DNA from: an uncultured Prevotellaceae bacterium
Lineage (GTDB): Bacteria > Bacteroidota > Bacteroidia > Bacteroidales > Bacteroidaceae
Length of the DNA stretch: 8,052 nt
Assembly: GCA_937891085.1 (NCBI GenBank)
Contig: CALAEY010000042.1
Location: forward strand, 1 to 8,052
Direction: 5' to 3'
Below are positions 7,579 through 8,052 of the stretch, one piece after another; the stretch's first letter is position 1; each line of letters starts with the position of its first letter. The position numbers and the translations under genes are program-made. The notes below the pieces were generated by a model, which worked only from the letters and a program-made list of their open reading frames with translations, did not search any database and had not been told where the DNA came from.

Positions 7579-7824
7579 ATGACCACTTCAGAACTGAACA
7601 TAGACATCTTGCGCAGCCTTGGCGTGATAGCCGAAGATGAGGGGCTGCTGAGCCGAGCTGCCAAATATCTGCGCCGCTTGGCACAGAGCCATGAGGCAGA
7701 AGACCCCACGCTGATGACCAAAGAAGAATTTGTGGCTCGGGTGAAAGCAGCGAGAGAGGAAGGAGGCGCTATGCGCTTCGATAGTGTAGAGGAAATGCAT
7801 AACTGGTTGCTTAATGAGCTTTAA
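7579..7824 (+). CDS. Small antitoxin-like protein of a YoeB/Txe-type toxin-antitoxin module
   Basis: The 81-residue protein resembles small Bacteroidales proteins encoded just ahead of YoeB/Txe-type toxins. It has a helical N-terminal part (about 5-37, ELNIDILRSLGVIAEDE then AAKYLRRLA), a characteristic DPTLMTKEEFVARVKAA segment at 42-58, and an acidic C-terminal end (VEEMHNWLLNEL) of the sort that wraps a toxin. It is highly charged and has no membrane segment. It starts 22 bases after a predicted transcription start. Directly downstream, where the toxin gene is expected, only a short toxin-like tail remains (7835-7903). The family assignment is from recalled similarity, not a search. It may now be an orphan antitoxin that represses its own promoter or neutralises toxins made elsewhere. 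Confidence 0.65.
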   Translation: MTTSELNIDILRSLGVIAEDEGLLSRAAKYLRRLAQSHEAEDPTLMTKEEFVARVKAAREEGGAMRFDSVEEMHNWLLNEL

Positions 7825-7834
7825 AGATATATAG

Positions 7835-7903
7835 CATGAAATTCAAGAAGATGTGGTATTGGTTTTGGTGTTAACGGCCTATGGTCATTATGATGAAAAA
7901 TAG
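7835..7903 (+). pseudogene. C-terminal remnant of a YoeB/Txe-type toxin gene
   Basis: One frame (7835-7903, 22 codons plus TAG) encodes EIQEDVVLVLVL followed by TAYGHYDEK and a stop. This matches the end of YoeB/Txe-like mRNA-cleaving toxins, where a beta strand after the 'RLVY' arginine segment is followed by a terminal His-Tyr; in E. coli YoeB the second-last residue, a His, is catalytic. The codon before the block is an in-frame TAG (7832-7834), so it is not translated as such. About 60-65 residues of a normal ~85-residue toxin are missing, including the family's catalytic Glu and Arg. It begins 11 bases after the antitoxin stop, exactly where the toxin gene should start. The 11 bases (GATATATAGC region) might be a relic of the toxin start, but this is speculative. 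Confidence 0.6.
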
Positions 7904-7955
7904 GAAAGAAAAGATATAGGAAATATGGCGATTCGTTTAACAAATATTAGTGCGA

Positions 7956-7980
7956 TTTTCCAAGCCGAAAGTTTGGAAAA
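7956..7980 (+). terminator. Hairpin TTTTCCAA/TTGGAAAA, possible weak terminator
   Basis: A perfect 8-bp inverted repeat (7956-7963 with 7973-7980) encloses a 9-base loop. It is AT-rich, and the nearest T-run (ATTTTTATT, 7988-7996) begins eight bases after the stem, so it is a poor classical Rho-independent terminator. It lies 53 bases past the toxin remnant stop and may end the antitoxin transcript. Confidence 0.3.
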
Positions 7981-7997
7981 GTCCATGATTTTTATTA

Positions 7998-8018
7998 GAA
8001 CGAACGAACGAACGAACG
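7998..8018. repeat. Tetranucleotide microsatellite (GAAC)5
   Basis: Five perfect copies of GAAC plus a G occupy 7998-8018. The tract forms the left arm and loop of an imperfect inverted repeat: TTAGAAC (7995-8001) pairs with GTTCTAA (8022-8028), and after one mismatch AACG (8003-8006) pairs with CGTT (8017-8020), leaving a 10-base loop. Such short tracts can change copy number by replication slippage. No recognised gene depends on its reading frame within the window. Confidence 0.8.
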
Positions 8019-8052
8019 TTAGTTCTAAATAATAAGGGCGAGCTGCGTAGCA

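Noticed and set aside
7836..7874. 12-codon frame encoding MKFKKMWYWFWC
   Set aside because: A Trp-rich micropeptide after the antitoxin looked tempting, but it is another frame of the stretch that encodes the toxin-like tail, so chance is more likely.
7998..8018. GAAC tract as a CRISPR or integration repeat
   Set aside because: Four-base units without spacers are a microsatellite; no att-like duplication, tRNA gene or integrase is visible.

Overview
The window looks like an ordinary chromosomal stretch from a member of Bacteroidales, most likely Prevotellaceae-like. The evidence is a type III glutamine synthetase, a DUF5686-type outer-membrane protein, start codons without Shine-Dalgarno sequences, and promoters of the Bacteroidetes TTG-N19-TAnnTTTG type. 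The genes are moderately GC-rich; the last ~230 bases are clearly AT-richer. No complete mobile element, CRISPR array, rRNA or tRNA was found.

Left part, minus strand, reading from 4275 down to 1: a type III glutamine synthetase (glnN), a short formate/nitrite-transporter family protein, a stand-alone alanyl-tRNA editing protein (AlaX type), and the N-terminal two-thirds of an RlmD-type 23S rRNA uracil methyltransferase that runs off the left edge. The transporter and AlaX genes are separated by three bases and are probably co-transcribed; rlmD begins 30 bases after AlaX and has its own likely -7 element.

Right part, plus strand: a divergent 76-base region carries likely promoters for glnN and for a DUF5686-family outer-membrane protein that probably starts at TTG 4352 with a signal peptide. 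It is followed by a type II pantothenate kinase (first step of coenzyme A synthesis) with its own promoter, then by a small antitoxin-like gene with a very clean promoter. Directly behind the antitoxin lies what appears to be only the C-terminal tail of a YoeB/Txe-type toxin, so the module seems to have lost its toxin by deletion. The last 130 bases are AT-rich and hold two hairpins, one built around a (GAAC)5 tetranucleotide repeat.

Apart from the degraded toxin-antitoxin locus and the microsatellite, this is housekeeping sequence: nitrogen assimilation, tRNA/rRNA quality, CoA synthesis and envelope. I saw no convincing undescribed multi-gene system.
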